From Hydrococcus rivularis NIES-593 (GTDB lineage Bacteria > Cyanobacteriota > Cyanobacteriia > Cyanobacteriales > Microcystaceae): a stretch of 64,000 bases of DNA. The translations under genes and the position numbers were made by a program. Below, piece after piece: positions 17,879-27,172 of this stretch. The DNA lies in assembly GCF_001904635.1 (NCBI RefSeq), contig NZ_MRCB01000012.1, positions 62,001-126,000 on the forward strand, read 5' to 3'. Each line of letters opens with the position of its first letter. Within the stretch, counting starts at the first letter, position 1. The notes under the pieces were generated by a model. The model had not been told where the DNA came from. It ran no database searches and saw nothing but the letters and a program-made list of their open reading frames with translations.

Positions 17879-18475
17879 ATGACACAGTTCGCAGCCATTA
17901 TTCTAGCTGGGGGACAGAGTTCCCGTATGGGACGAGATAAAGCCGCGATCGAAATCCAGGGGCAACCTTTCCTGAAAAAAATTTGCCTCCTAGCCACTCA
18001 ATGTGCCAGTCAAGTCTATGTTATTACTCCCTGGATAGAAAAATATCAAGCGATCGCTCCTAGCGATTGTCAAATGATTCGAGAGGTTGCGTTACCAGGG
18101 GAAACTGAACCTCATGGTCCTTTAATTGGCTTTGCCCAAGCATTAACTTATGTAAAAACTGAATGGGTATTGCTACTCGCTTGCGATCTTCCTAATCTTA
18201 CGGAGTCTGAGATTCAGAAATGGTCGAGTTATTTAGAAACAACTCCGCCAGAAGCGATCGCGGCATTACCAAAAAGTCCTAAAGGCTGGGAACCGCTGTG
18301 TGGTTTTTATCGCCGTCGTTGTTTGCCTATGCTCAATGAATTTATCGATCGCGGTGGCAGATCTTTTCAGGGTTGGTTAGCGCAACATCCCGTGCGAGAA
18401 CTTCCCGTCAGCGATGCCAACATCTTGTTTAATTGCAATACGCCTGCCGATTTAGAGCAAATCCAAAAAGGATGA
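17879..18475 (+). CDS. mobA: Molybdenum cofactor guanylyltransferase
   Basis: 198 residues. It attaches GMP to molybdopterin to form the guanine dinucleotide cofactor. The N-terminal nucleotide-binding signature LAGGQSSRMGRDKA is perfect (residues 9-22), followed by LACDLPNLTESEI (metal-binding Asp) and the C-terminal NTPADLEQ seen in the family. Its stop overlaps the next gene's start by ATGA, so the two are translationally coupled. Confidence 0.93.
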   Translation: MTQFAAIILAGGQSSRMGRDKAAIEIQGQPFLKKICLLATQCASQVYVITPWIEKYQAIAPSDCQMIREVALPGETEPHGPLIGFAQALTYVKTEWVLLLACDLPNLTESEIQKWSSYLETTPPEAIAALPKSPKGWEPLCGFYRRRCLPMLNEFIDRGGRSFQGWLAQHPVRELPVSDANILFNCNTPADLEQIQKG

Positions 18476-19383
18476 TTAGGACTCCTCATTTTCCCTTACA
18501 ATCCACTGCCGATGGCTCTTTTACCTTCTTTTCCGATGAATTTGGCGAAACCTTTCATTCTTCTTCCGGTGCCAAACAAGAAGCGGAAAAAAAATTTGTC
18601 GAACCTTGTCAATTAAGAGAAAAAGCTAAGGCTAACAATTCTCTTAAATTACTCGATGTTTGCTATGGATTGGGCTATAATAGCGCAGCTGCCCTAGAAG
18701 CGATTTGGACAGCGAATCCCGATTGTCAGGTAGAGTTAATTGCCCTAGAACTCGATCGCTCCGTTCCCCGTCAAGCGATCGCCGAGCAACTACTCGTTCG
18801 ATGGTCGCCACCGATTCCCGACTTATTAAAAGAATTAGCGGAAAATTATCGGGTAAAAACTGGTCGATTAGATGCTCGATTATTAATCGGAGATGCTAGA
18901 GAAAAAATTCAACAAGTCCAACAATCTGGCTTTCAAGCTGATGCGATCTTTTTAGATCCCTTTTCTCCTCCGAAATGTCCGCAATTGTGGACAGTAGAAT
19001 TTTTAGCAATTGTCGCTCGCTGTTTGAAACCGGATGGCAGACTTGCCACCTATTCCTGTGCGGCTTCGGTGCGCACTGCCCTACAATTGGCGGGGTTGCG
19101 AGTTGGCGCATCCAATAGCGTTGGCAGACGATCGCCGGGAACTGTCGCCAGTTTTTGCGATCGGGATTTACCGCCTCTTTCTCAACAAGAATCCGAACAT
19201 TTACAGACTCGCGCTGCAATTCCCTATCGCGATCCCCAACTGCAAAATTCAGTCGCAGCGATCGCCGAGCAACGACGAATCGAGCAGCGATCGAGTTCCC
19301 TAGAACCGACAAGCCAATGGAAAAAACGTTGGTCTAGAGTTTTTACCGATATTAATTCAATTCCAGTAGACTCTCGTAAATAA
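18472..19383 (+). CDS. mnmD: MnmD-type tRNA (mnm5s2U34) methyltransferase
   Basis: 303 residues from the ATG that overlaps the mobA stop. It has the DUF752/MnmC N-terminal methyltransferase domain: TPHFPLQSTADGSFTFFSDE, SAM motif LLDVCYGLGYNSAAALEA, and the catalytic-region motif AIFLDPFSPPKCPQLWT. It methylates the aminomethyl group on the wobble uridine of tRNA. The FAD oxidase half of bifunctional MnmC is absent, so this is the single-domain form. Confidence 0.88.
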   Translation: MIRTPHFPLQSTADGSFTFFSDEFGETFHSSSGAKQEAEKKFVEPCQLREKAKANNSLKLLDVCYGLGYNSAAALEAIWTANPDCQVELIALELDRSVPRQAIAEQLLVRWSPPIPDLLKELAENYRVKTGRLDARLLIGDAREKIQQVQQSGFQADAIFLDPFSPPKCPQLWTVEFLAIVARCLKPDGRLATYSCAASVRTALQLAGLRVGASNSVGRRSPGTVASFCDRDLPPLSQQESEHLQTRAAIPYRDPQLQNSVAAIAEQRRIEQRSSSLEPTSQWKKRWSRVFTDINSIPVDSRK

Positions 19384-19474
19384 AATTCCGTAGAAAAACT
19401 GATGTGCAAAAGAACGACGATTATCCATACTAGAGTTAGTATAGATCGTAAAGTTTCATATTCATCCTGTTGCT

Positions 19475-20455
19475 GTGAGTACTCTAGTTAGTTCCGAGCA
19501 AGCTAAAATCCTAGTCGTTGACGATCACCGCTACAGCCGGATGGCAGCCGTCGATTTGCTATCGCTAGATGGCTACAAAGTCCTAGAAGCCGATGATAGC
19601 AAAGATGTCCTGAAAGTCGTCCTCGACAACAAGCCAGATTTAATCTTGCTAGATGTTATCATGCCTCACACAGATGGCTTTGAGATCTGCGAGCGATTGA
19701 AACAGGATGAAAGAACTCGCTCGATCCCAGTAATTTTTATCACTGCCTCCGACGATAGAAACTGGCGAGTCAAAGGTCGCGAAGTTGGCGGCGATGATTT
19801 CCTAGCCAAACCCCTCGATCGCCTCGAACTGTTAACCAAAGTCAAATTATTGATCCAGCAAAAACGCCTCAATGAAGGCTTAGATCAAACCGAACAGCTT
19901 TTATTTTCCATTGCTAGCGCGATTGAAAATCGTTCTACAAAAGATGGAAGAACGTTTGCCAAACTGGAGAACTTAGCGCAATCCTTTGGAGAATACCTGC
20001 AACTTTCAGGGACGGAAATTAGCGATCTGATCTTTGCCGCACGCCTGCACGATATCGGTACTGTCTGCATCCCCGATGCGGTTTTGCTTAAAAAAGGCGA
20101 ACTCACAGCAGAAGAACGGGAACTGATCGAGCAGCACGTTTTAGTTGGGGAGAAAATTTGTCAGCCCATGCAAAACCGACGGGGAGTATTGCCCATTATC
20201 CGCCATCACCACGAACGGTGGGACGGTAGCGGCTACCCCGATGGCTTGTCAGGAGAAGAGATTCCTTGGCTAGCACAGGTGTTTCAAATTCTCGATATTT
20301 ACGTTGCCCTCACGAGCGAGCGACCCTACAAACAAGCCCTAACCCCCGACGAAGCGATCGCAGTCATTGCTGAAGAAACCGAGAAAGGTTGGCGCAACCC
20401 CGAACTGGTCAACCAGTTTACCGCCTTTATCCAAGCAACTGCAATAACGTCGTAA
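19475..20455 (+). CDS. Response regulator with HD-GYP-type output domain
   Basis: 326 residues, GTG start. The receiver domain (10-125) has Asp16/17, phospho-acceptor Asp60 (LLLDVIMP region) and Lys112. The HD-GYP domain (about 145-325) has HD at 192-193 (RLHDIG), His221, HHH at 244-246, GYP at 253-255 and Asp274. HD-GYP enzymes hydrolyse c-di-GMP. The first metal-ligand His of the usual GHS motif is replaced (DGRTF at 157-161), so one of the metals may be lost. The final motif reads LDIYVALTSERPYK. No kinase gene is adjacent. Confidence 0.9.
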   Translation: MSTLVSSEQAKILVVDDHRYSRMAAVDLLSLDGYKVLEADDSKDVLKVVLDNKPDLILLDVIMPHTDGFEICERLKQDERTRSIPVIFITASDDRNWRVKGREVGGDDFLAKPLDRLELLTKVKLLIQQKRLNEGLDQTEQLLFSIASAIENRSTKDGRTFAKLENLAQSFGEYLQLSGTEISDLIFAARLHDIGTVCIPDAVLLKKGELTAEERELIEQHVLVGEKICQPMQNRRGVLPIIRHHHERWDGSGYPDGLSGEEIPWLAQVFQILDIYVALTSERPYKQALTPDEAIAVIAEETEKGWRNPELVNQFTAFIQATAITS

Positions 20456-20483
20456 ACGCGGGATAAAATAATTCAAAGATTAG

Positions 20484-20625
20484 AGTTCAAAGTTCAAAAT
20501 TGGTCGTTTACGCCTGAAGTCAGGGGATTGAAAGAAGAAACTTCGCTATTTTACTTTTTCCAAAACTAAATTTAGAGACTTGAAACCTAAATTAATTTTG
20601 AATTTTAAACTTTGAACTTTGAACT
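20484..20625. repeat. TTCAAAGTTCAAAATT inverted repeat upstream of glmU
   Basis: AGTTCAAAGTTCAAAATT (20484-20501) is mirrored by AATTTTGAA...CTTTGAACTTTGAACT (20594-20625). This short AT-rich inverted repeat is of a type common between cyanobacterial genes. No function can be assigned. Confidence 0.5.
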
Positions 20626-20687
20626 GTTGAGCAACGGAATCGAGACGCGATATACTCCAGTCGAAGAAGTTAAAAAGTATTAAAGCA

Positions 20688-22061
20688 ATGGTAGCGGTAG
20701 CAATTTTAGCGGCTGGGCGCGGAACCCGGATGAAATCAAATCTGCCCAAGGTTTTACATTCTCTAGGCGGGCGATCGCTGCTTGAGAGAACCCTCGATAG
20801 TTGCCGACTGCTAAACCCGCAACGGCGGATCGCGATCGTTGGCTACCAAGCAGAACGAGTAAAAGAAGCACTTCAACACCAACAAGGATTAGAATTTGTC
20901 GAACAAACCGAACAATTAGGAACCGGACACGCAGTTCAGCAACTGCTGCCCCATTTAGAAGGATTTACGGGAGATTTGCTCGTTCTGAATGGGGACGTTC
21001 CCCTGCTGCGACCGGAAACTCTCCAACGGCTCTTACAAATTCATAAAACCCATCAAAATGCCGCGACGCTTTTAACCGCCCATTTGCCCAATCCGAAAGG
21101 CTATGGGCGCGTTTTTTGCGACGGGAACAATATCGTCACGCAAATCGTTGAAGACCGAGATTGTACTGCCGCCCAAAAACAAAATCACCGCATCAATGGG
21201 GGAATTTATTGCTTTAATTGGCAGAAACTTGCGGAAATTCTGCCCAAACTCAGCGCTAACAACAAGCAACAAGAATACTATCTTACTGAGGCGATCGCTT
21301 ATCTTCAGCCCGTGATGGCAGTAGATGTAGAAGATTATCTAGAAATTAGCGGCATTAACGATCGCAAACAACTAGCAGAAGCCTATCAAATTCTGCAAAC
21401 CCGCATTAAAGATTACTGGATGGCAGCAGGGGTGACGTTAATTGACCCCGAGAGCATCACCATCGACGATACGGTAATTTTGCACCCAGATACCATCGTA
21501 GAACCGCAGACTCACTTACGTGGAAATACCGAGATTGGTTCGGGCTGCCGCATCGGTCCCGGTAGTTTGATAGAAAATAGTCAGATTGGCGAAAACGTGA
21601 CGGTAATGTATTCCGTGGTGAGTAATAGTCACGTAGAAGCTGGTTGCCGCATCGGACCTTATGCCCATTTACGGGGCGAAGTCAGGATAGGGGAGTCTTG
21701 CCGCATTGGCAATTTTGTGGAAATCAAGAAAGCCACGATTGGAAATAAAACCAATGTGGCTCACCTATCTTATATTGGAGATGCCACGATCGGCGATCGC
21801 GTTAATGTCGGTGCCGGAACGATTACCGCTAACTATGACGGCGTGAAGAAACATCACACCCACATCGGCAGCGGTACTAAAACCGGAGCCAATAGCGTTT
21901 TCGTCGCTCCCGTTACTATTGGAGAAGACGTAACTGTGGCGGCGGGTTCGGTGATTACCAAAAATGTCCCCAACGAAGCTCTCGCGATCGCTAGAGAAAA
22001 TCAAAAAATCATCGAAGGATGGCATAAGATAAAAACCGATATGGGAAATCGTAAGGCATAA
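20688..22061 (+). CDS. glmU: Bifunctional UDP-GlcNAc pyrophosphorylase / GlcN-1-P acetyltransferase
   Basis: 457 residues, full length. The N-terminal uridylyltransferase domain starts with [19 protein letters not shown] and contains [13 protein letters not shown] and [10 protein letters not shown]. The C-terminal left-handed beta-helix acetyltransferase domain (from about 250) has hexapeptide repeats and the catalytic His region [10 protein letters not shown], plus [14 protein letters not shown] and [13 protein letters not shown]. It makes UDP-N-acetylglucosamine for peptidoglycan. ATG 20688 follows a 230-bp repeat-bearing gap. Confidence 0.97.
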   Translation: MVAVAILAAGRGTRMKSNLPKVLHSLGGRSLLERTLDSCRLLNPQRRIAIVGYQAERVKEALQHQQGLEFVEQTEQLGTGHAVQQLLPHLEGFTGDLLVLNGDVPLLRPETLQRLLQIHKTHQNAATLLTAHLPNPKGYGRVFCDGNNIVTQIVEDRDCTAAQKQNHRINGGIYCFNWQKLAEILPKLSANNKQQEYYLTEAIAYLQPVMAVDVEDYLEISGINDRKQLAEAYQILQTRIKDYWMAAGVTLIDPESITIDDTVILHPDTIVEPQTHLRGNTEIGSGCRIGPGSLIENSQIGENVTVMYSVVSNSHVEAGCRIGPYAHLRGEVRIGESCRIGNFVEIKKATIGNKTNVAHLSYIGDATIGDRVNVGAGTITANYDGVKKHHTHIGSGTKTGANSVFVAPVTIGEDVTVAAGSVITKNVPNEALAIARENQKIIEGWHKIKTDMGNRKA

Positions 22062-22122
22062 AAACAATTCGCAATTGACAATTTGCAATTATTTGCCGAT
22101 TTTTGGACTTTTCAGGTGGTTA

Positions 22123-22235
22123 TACCATTTTTCATTCATTAATGACAGAGATAGTCGATCGCCCTCACCCCCAACCCCTCTCCCTATTTGGGAGAGGGGA
22201 GAAGAATGTCGCTCGCGAAAACCTGAAAATTGGTA
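22123..22235 (+). mobile_element. MITE-like element, copy A (113 bp)
   Basis: Ends TACCATTTTTCA and TGAAAATTGGTA form 12-bp inverted repeats with one mismatch. The element is flanked by TTA on both sides (22120-22122, 22236-22238), a 3-bp target duplication. Inside is the perfect hairpin CCCCTCTCCC/GGGAGAGGGG. Copy B at 45541-45653 differs at three positions. TWA duplications are typical for IS5-group transposition. There is no coding capacity. Confidence 0.85.
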
Positions 22236-22236
22236 T

Positions 22237-22516
22237 TATTCCTGATTCTTGTCTCAACCTGATTCTTGTCTCAAAATTCATTCGATAGGAGTCAACCAAA
22301 GACGATTGCGCGATCGCACTGCACGAGTGGTACATCGAACAATACCGTAAACCTGGCCAAGCCGCCATACGCTCCCCGAAGCGTTTCGGGGGGAACGACG
22401 GTTACGGAGATCGTGTGGCAGCGAAATAATCGAGATAATAAAGACAATCCCCTAGCTGGTACGAACAGCTAGGGGATAGCAGAAAAATTTCATCTATCTA
22501 ATAGAAGTTTACCAAA
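22237..22516. other. Gap between MITE and coiled-coil gene
   Basis: Holds a perfect 10-bp hairpin (CCCCTAGCTG/CAGCTAGGGG, 22449-22475) without a T-run, 40 bp before the next gene. It also holds a plus-strand frame without a start codon (about 22290-22430) that contains ALHEWYIEQYRKPGQAA. That frame looks protein-like but is not recognised. Confidence 0.4.
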
Positions 22517-22870
22517 ATGTCCAACACACCGATTCAGGTGACGACCGACTTAGGCAAAATCTTAGAGCGAATAGAGCAGAAAATAGATAAGCTCGATGAA
22601 AAGTTCGAGACTAAGCGCGATACCCTTGATAAGAAAGTTGAAACCAAGCTCGACAAGATTGATGAACGACTCAATAGGCTAGAGGTCAATAGGCTAGAGG
22701 TAGGGCAAACCAAGCTAGGGGGCGATCTCAAAGCGTTGGAAACTAAAGTAGGCGAACTTGGTAAGCAAATTGATGACCAGAAATTTATCAATTGCAGTGT
22801 TCTGATTGGCTTGATTGTAACAATCTTAGGCGGTGCTGCCAAACTGTTTGGGTTGGTAGGCAATCCCTAA
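22517..22870 (+). CDS. Small coiled-coil protein with C-terminal membrane anchor
   Basis: 117 residues. Residues 12-90 form a charged heptad-type coiled coil (ILERIEQKIDKLDEKF..., LDKIDERLNRLEVNRLEVG). A single C-terminal transmembrane helix follows (NCSVLIGLIVTILGGAAKLF). This layout is frequent among small cyanobacterial hypothetical proteins. There is a short internal duplication (NRLEV twice). A strong terminator follows the stop. Function unknown. Confidence 0.75.
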   Translation: MSNTPIQVTTDLGKILERIEQKIDKLDEKFETKRDTLDKKVETKLDKIDERLNRLEVNRLEVGQTKLGGDLKALETKVGELGKQIDDQKFINCSVLIGLIVTILGGAAKLFGLVGNP

Positions 22871-22925
22871 ACCTTCATTGCCAAGCGACTACCTGATTCC
22901 TCTACAAAAGTGCTACGTTTTTAAG

Positions 22926-22947
22926 AGGGGCTTCGTGCCCCTTTTTT
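22926..22947 (+). terminator. Rho-independent terminator after the coiled-coil gene
   Basis: AGGGGC-TTCGT-GCCCCT followed immediately by a run of T, 56 bp after the stop codon: a textbook intrinsic terminator on the plus strand. Confidence 0.88.
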
Positions 22948-22976
22948 ATGTCTACTTAAATTTCCAATTATATTAG

Positions 22977-22996
22977 CCAAGAAATTAATTTCTTGG
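22977..22996. repeat. CCAAGAAAT/ATTTCTTGG palindrome
   Basis: Near-identical to the third hairpin of the MITE at 44293-44424 (44376-44395). It sits 28 bp from the pilQ stop, preceded by ACTTAAATTT as in that MITE. It may be a decayed fragment of the same repeat family. Confidence 0.5.
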
Positions 22997-23024
22997 CGGG
23001 TGAGGGATTTTGGCAAGAGATTTA

Positions 23025-25460
23025 CTATCGATCTTGCCGTCGATTTTGACGACGATTGGGCTGCTCCTCGCTCTCTTCTTGCTTTTCTTCTTGACGATCG
23101 CGATTCGGATTGGTTTGAACGTCAAATCCTTGATCTTGCAGAATTTCCGAGGCTGCTGGGCTGGGATTGTAGTTATAGCCAAACTGCGATCGGGGATTAT
23201 CATCGATAATCTGAGGAGTCAGCATAATAATAACCTCAGCCCGTTCCTTGATGTTATCAGTGCTTCTAAACAGAGCGCCGAGAATGGGAATATCTCCTAA
23301 GATCGGTACTTTGCTAACAATCGTGCGATCGCTGTCCTGAATGATCCCGGATACGATCAGGGTTTGACCGTCCCGCAGTCGAATCAGCCCAGAACTCAGT
23401 TCTCGACGATTTAATAAGGTAAGAGTGTTTACAGAGCCTGCACCGCTATCGAACTCGACTGTATTTCCAGGCGCAGCGACGGTGGGACTAACCGACAAGT
23501 TAACGAAGCCGTTATCGTCAATTCTTTCAATATTAACTGTAAGAGTTAATCCAGCATCGGACAGAACAGGAGTAGTCGTTCTTACGCCACTCAGGGGATC
23601 GACCTGGGTGTTGACGCTTTCGAGAACCTTTTCCGTTAGTCTAACCGTCGCTTCTTGTCCTTCTTGGACAACCAATGTAGGATCGGTCAAAATCTTAGCA
23701 TTCCCGCTCGTGATTTGAGATTGTAACGTCAGCAGAAATTTGTCAGGGAAGCGGAACAACCCAGGCAGTTGATATTCATACTCAATCTGACCAGTTGTTG
23801 AGTCGATCTTAATATCTGATATACCAGGTTGGAATGGATTTGCCTGCGTGCCAAAATTAGGGCGCGCGTAAGGAGCAAAGCGATCGGTAAACTGTTCAAA
23901 ACCGATATTATTTCCACCGAAAGGAGCACCTGTTTGTATATCGAAGAACGGCGTTAATTCAGCATCGCCAGCAACTGTATCTGGAAAAGGTACGACAGGA
24001 GGTGCAAATGTACTACCTCTGACTTGAGCTTGATTGGGTGGATTAAGCCTGCCGAAATTAAGGATAGCGGTTCCTCGATCTTGAATAAAAAAGCCATCAT
24101 CAAACCCAAAGGAAAAACTACTACCAAAGTTTTCTGTATTGCTCAAATTAACATCTACCACTTTGACATTCACGGCGACTTGACGGCGGCGAGCATCTAG
24201 CTGAGTTAGCATCGAAGTAGCTACTTCGACTTGACGCGGATCGCCAGTCAAGGTGAGTGCATTGAGGCGATCGTCCGCCGTTACCGTCAGTCCCGCTAGC
24301 AACAAAGGCGAGCCGGCTCCCGCTTCTTCGCCGACTTTGATAGGCTGAATTTCTGCGGGTTTCTCGACTCGACGAACAACTCTTTGGGTGACTGGATCGA
24401 CAACTTCTTCAACTGGGGTAACGACGCGCTGAAAGCTAGCTCCTTGAGATGCCAAGACCGTTCCTGCATTGACGACGCTAGCTTGATTGAGACGCAGCGT
24501 ACGGCTGACTAGATTGCGTGCTTCATGGGGTAAGTTTGAGCCAACAAAGATAGTGCGTCCCCGGCGGTTAGCGTTTAACCCAGAGACTAATAGCACCGAA
24601 TTAAAAACTTCTTGTACTGACTCGTTTTCCAAGTCGAGAGAAACTGTTGGCTCTGCTGCCGTCTGCGCCTGTTCTTGCCCCTGTCCACCTGGTTGTATTC
24701 CGTCTGTAAAGACAAGATTCAAACCTGCATAGCGAGCTAATACAGCCAATACTTCCCGTGCGGGGGCTTGTCGCAGAACTAAACGGGGAACGAGTACGTC
24801 TGTTCCCAGATCGATTAAATCTGCCGAGGGATCGATATTTGAGATCGCTATGTCTCCTACTGGAGGCGCTACCGCACGAGGTAGGACGGGAGCTACTGGT
24901 GTGGTGGGTTGAAGTATGTCTGTGGGTGCATTGGCATTCGGGTCTATATTTACGTTTACCCCTGTATTGGTATTCCCATTGTCCTGAATCGTAATTTGTG
25001 GTTGCGGAACCATTGGCGCAGGAGAGGAAGTAGAAGGCATACCTTGTGCCTGATTGGTATTCCCTGGATTAGAATTATTGCTTTCCTGGATAGTGACTTG
25101 CGGTTGCGGCACCATCGGAGCAGAAGAGGGATTGGGAGTTGGAAGAGTGGGTGTTTGGGCGAGCCATTGTTGCGATTTGCTCGTTGAAAGACTATCGAAG
25201 TCACTGCTTTTGGAAAACGCTGGTTCTTTTTTTGTGCGATTTTTTTTGTCAATCGCTTTGTTTTTTGTGGCAGATTTATCTTGAGAAAACTGCTCTAAAT
25301 TTTCAAAATAATCGACTGCTTCTGTCAGTATTTCTTGTTTGAGTTCGGCAGCATTTTTTCTAGATTTATTTTCGTTTTCCGTCGCTGCTTGTGCCGATCG
25401 CGCTGCTAGGAGCATGATAGCTGCTCCACCAATCATTAGCGGATAATAATAACTTTTCAC
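23025..25460 (-). CDS. pilQ: Type IV pilus secretin PilQ
   Basis: 811 residues. A signal peptide ends at AQA (about residue 25). A long Pro/Gln/Asn-rich linker contains a repeated APMVPQPQ[VI]TIQ unit. STN/secretin N-domains follow (VPRLVLRQAPAREVLAVLARY; LTVTADDRLNALTLTGDPRQV). The C-terminal secretin domain carries ILTDPTLVVQEGQEATVRL and SSGLIRLRDGQTLIVSGIIQ, then SKVPILGDIPILGALFR. It forms the outer-membrane channel for the pilus used in motility and DNA uptake. It is the last gene of pilMNOQ; the gap to pilO is about 100 bp. Confidence 0.95.
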   Translation of the reverse strand: MKSYYYPLMIGGAAIMLLAARSAQAATENENKSRKNAAELKQEILTEAVDYFENLEQFSQDKSATKNKAIDKKNRTKKEPAFSKSSDFDSLSTSKSQQWLAQTPTLPTPNPSSAPMVPQPQVTIQESNNSNPGNTNQAQGMPSTSSPAPMVPQPQITIQDNGNTNTGVNVNIDPNANAPTDILQPTTPVAPVLPRAVAPPVGDIAISNIDPSADLIDLGTDVLVPRLVLRQAPAREVLAVLARYAGLNLVFTDGIQPGGQGQEQAQTAAEPTVSLDLENESVQEVFNSVLLVSGLNANRRGRTIFVGSNLPHEARNLVSRTLRLNQASVVNAGTVLASQGASFQRVVTPVEEVVDPVTQRVVRRVEKPAEIQPIKVGEEAGAGSPLLLAGLTVTADDRLNALTLTGDPRQVEVATSMLTQLDARRRQVAVNVKVVDVNLSNTENFGSSFSFGFDDGFFIQDRGTAILNFGRLNPPNQAQVRGSTFAPPVVPFPDTVAGDAELTPFFDIQTGAPFGGNNIGFEQFTDRFAPYARPNFGTQANPFQPGISDIKIDSTTGQIEYEYQLPGLFRFPDKFLLTLQSQITSGNAKILTDPTLVVQEGQEATVRLTEKVLESVNTQVDPLSGVRTTTPVLSDAGLTLTVNIERIDDNGFVNLSVSPTVAAPGNTVEFDSGAGSVNTLTLLNRRELSSGLIRLRDGQTLIVSGIIQDSDRTIVSKVPILGDIPILGALFRSTDNIKERAEVIIMLTPQIIDDNPRSQFGYNYNPSPAASEILQDQGFDVQTNPNRDRQEEKQEESEEQPNRRQNRRQDR

Positions 25461-25561
25461 GATTCACTCCTCACTTAAATTATGTAGTTAATTCTCAAAA
25501 GCGATGCAATCGCGATCGCAGATGAGAGATTTAATTTTTTTGTTCCCTCAAATAGGCATTA

Positions 25562-26332
25562 CTAAGATTTTTGCTGTTGCTGACCCTCCTGTGCGGGTGG
25601 TTGTGCTACTGCTGCCGCTTCTTCAGGCGTTAGGGGCAAGACTACATCGAGCGTTAGTGTAGTTTTCAGCATCGATGGCAGAGAAATTAATTCAGTTTGT
25701 TTTGTCTTTGGATTCGGTAGGACAACAAAGGGACTTACAGTCATTTTCGAGCTGATGTTTTTTACCAACAAGAGAGGTTGCAGTCGCTCGATATCCCTGA
25801 GAATGGATTGGGTTTGCTCAAAGGTTCCCTCCAGTTCTAGGTTAATTGTCTGACGTTTGAGCTTATTATTAACTAATGTTCCCAAAGAACCGTCGTTGAC
25901 AATAGTAGCCTCATTCCCTTGAGGTTTATAATTGACTAATTTAGCATTTTTAGAAGCAACAAATTTATTGATATCTATCAATAAAGTATCGAGGGTTGCT
26001 TGACTAGAAAATAGATTCAAAACCTCTGACTTTAGATTCTGGGCTTGTTTGAGCTTAGTTTCTGTCTCTTGAAGTTTCTTTTCGATGACACCTGATTTTT
26101 GCTGATTGACTTGGTCTTCTTTTGCTTTCTCATCAGTTGTAAGCGTTTGATAATTCTGATAAGCTGGCATGACAAAATTGGCTAGGATATAAACCGCGCC
26201 TAGCACTCCTAAAAGAGCGAGCGCAATGCCGCTAACTTGAGGAGTAAAGGTAATGCCAAAAGCAGTTGGATAATTAACCTGTTCTTCAGCTTCCAGCCCA
26301 TTTTTGCTTATAGGTTCGTCAGCAAATGTCAT
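25562..26332 (-). CDS. pilO: Type IV pilus assembly protein PilO
   Basis: 256 residues. One transmembrane helix near residues 36-55 (ALALLGVLGAVYILANFV) is followed by a coiled coil (KEDQVNQQKSGVIEKKLQET) and a periplasmic ferredoxin-like domain. PilO pairs with PilN to form the inner-membrane alignment complex. Its start overlaps the pilN stop by ATGA. The C-terminus is Gln-rich (AQEGQQQQKS). Confidence 0.9.
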   Translation of the reverse strand: MTFADEPISKNGLEAEEQVNYPTAFGITFTPQVSGIALALLGVLGAVYILANFVMPAYQNYQTLTTDEKAKEDQVNQQKSGVIEKKLQETETKLKQAQNLKSEVLNLFSSQATLDTLLIDINKFVASKNAKLVNYKPQGNEATIVNDGSLGTLVNNKLKRQTINLELEGTFEQTQSILRDIERLQPLLLVKNISSKMTVSPFVVLPNPKTKQTELISLPSMLKTTLTLDVVLPLTPEEAAAVAQPPAQEGQQQQKS

Positions 26333-27168
26333 GGTTGAATGGCTCCTTTTTGCTCCAATGTTCTAATCCGAGTTACCAGTCCTACAGCTCCCTTGCGAGC
26401 TAGCTCTGGCATTAACTTAGAAGCCGGAATATCGCCTAGCTCGGTCTTGATCTGATACTTGATGACTTTGGGAAACACGTACAGATCTTTGACGCTTGTC
26501 ACGCTTGTATTTTTGGGAAGACCGGGAACTTTACCCTGCTCGATGATTCTGGATATTTCTTGACGAGCTTCTTCCTTGATGTCTTGAACGGGTGCATCTA
26601 CTAGCTCGGCGTTAGTTAAAACAGTTTTCTGAGCTTTCAAAAAGTTAGATTGCTGCAAGGAGAGAACCAAATCATTCGCGTCATCGTAGGAGCGAGCGAT
26701 ACCCGTGAGGGTTAACTGTATCCCCGGTGTCGCCGAACCGCCTTGAGGTGCTGCTGCTGCCTCCTGTTCGATCGATTCAATTTGGACTCCTGCCGGCGTG
26801 CGATCGCGAATGTCTTGCAAAACGGCAGACCAAGGCTTAATCTGATTGAAAACGCTCACCAGCGCCTGCGTCTCTTCGTTGACGGAGCTAACTTGTTTTT
26901 CTACCTCCTGAATCCTCTGATTTTGCGCGGTGAGCTGAGCGATTTGACTTTCCAGCTCTTGGATGCGCTGTTGCGTACTTGCGGTTTGCGCATTGATGAC
27001 CCACAACAAACTGCCAGTAGCCGCAGGTAGGAGAATCATCACTCCCGCACCAATCAGCATAGGTAAATTTTTCCCTAGCGAGAATCCGGGAGCTTCAATT
27101 AGAGTAGTCTTTTTAGCGTCCTCCTCGACTTTGCGATCCTTGAGGAAATTAATATCTAAGCTATACAT
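26329..27168 (-). CDS. pilN: Type IV pilus assembly protein PilN
   Basis: 279 residues. The N-terminal MYSLDINFLKDR is the PilM-binding peptide (family consensus with IN-L). A transmembrane helix (LIGAGVMILLPAATGSLLWVIN), a coiled coil (IQELESQIAQLTAQNQRIQE) and a periplasmic domain follow. It is four bases downstream of pilM and overlaps pilO. Confidence 0.9.
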   Translation of the reverse strand: MYSLDINFLKDRKVEEDAKKTTLIEAPGFSLGKNLPMLIGAGVMILLPAATGSLLWVINAQTASTQQRIQELESQIAQLTAQNQRIQEVEKQVSSVNEETQALVSVFNQIKPWSAVLQDIRDRTPAGVQIESIEQEAAAAPQGGSATPGIQLTLTGIARSYDDANDLVLSLQQSNFLKAQKTVLTNAELVDAPVQDIKEEARQEISRIIEQGKVPGLPKNTSVTSVKDLYVFPKVIKYQIKTELGDIPASKLMPELARKGAVGLVTRIRTLEQKGAIQP

Positions 27169-27172
27169 GGCT

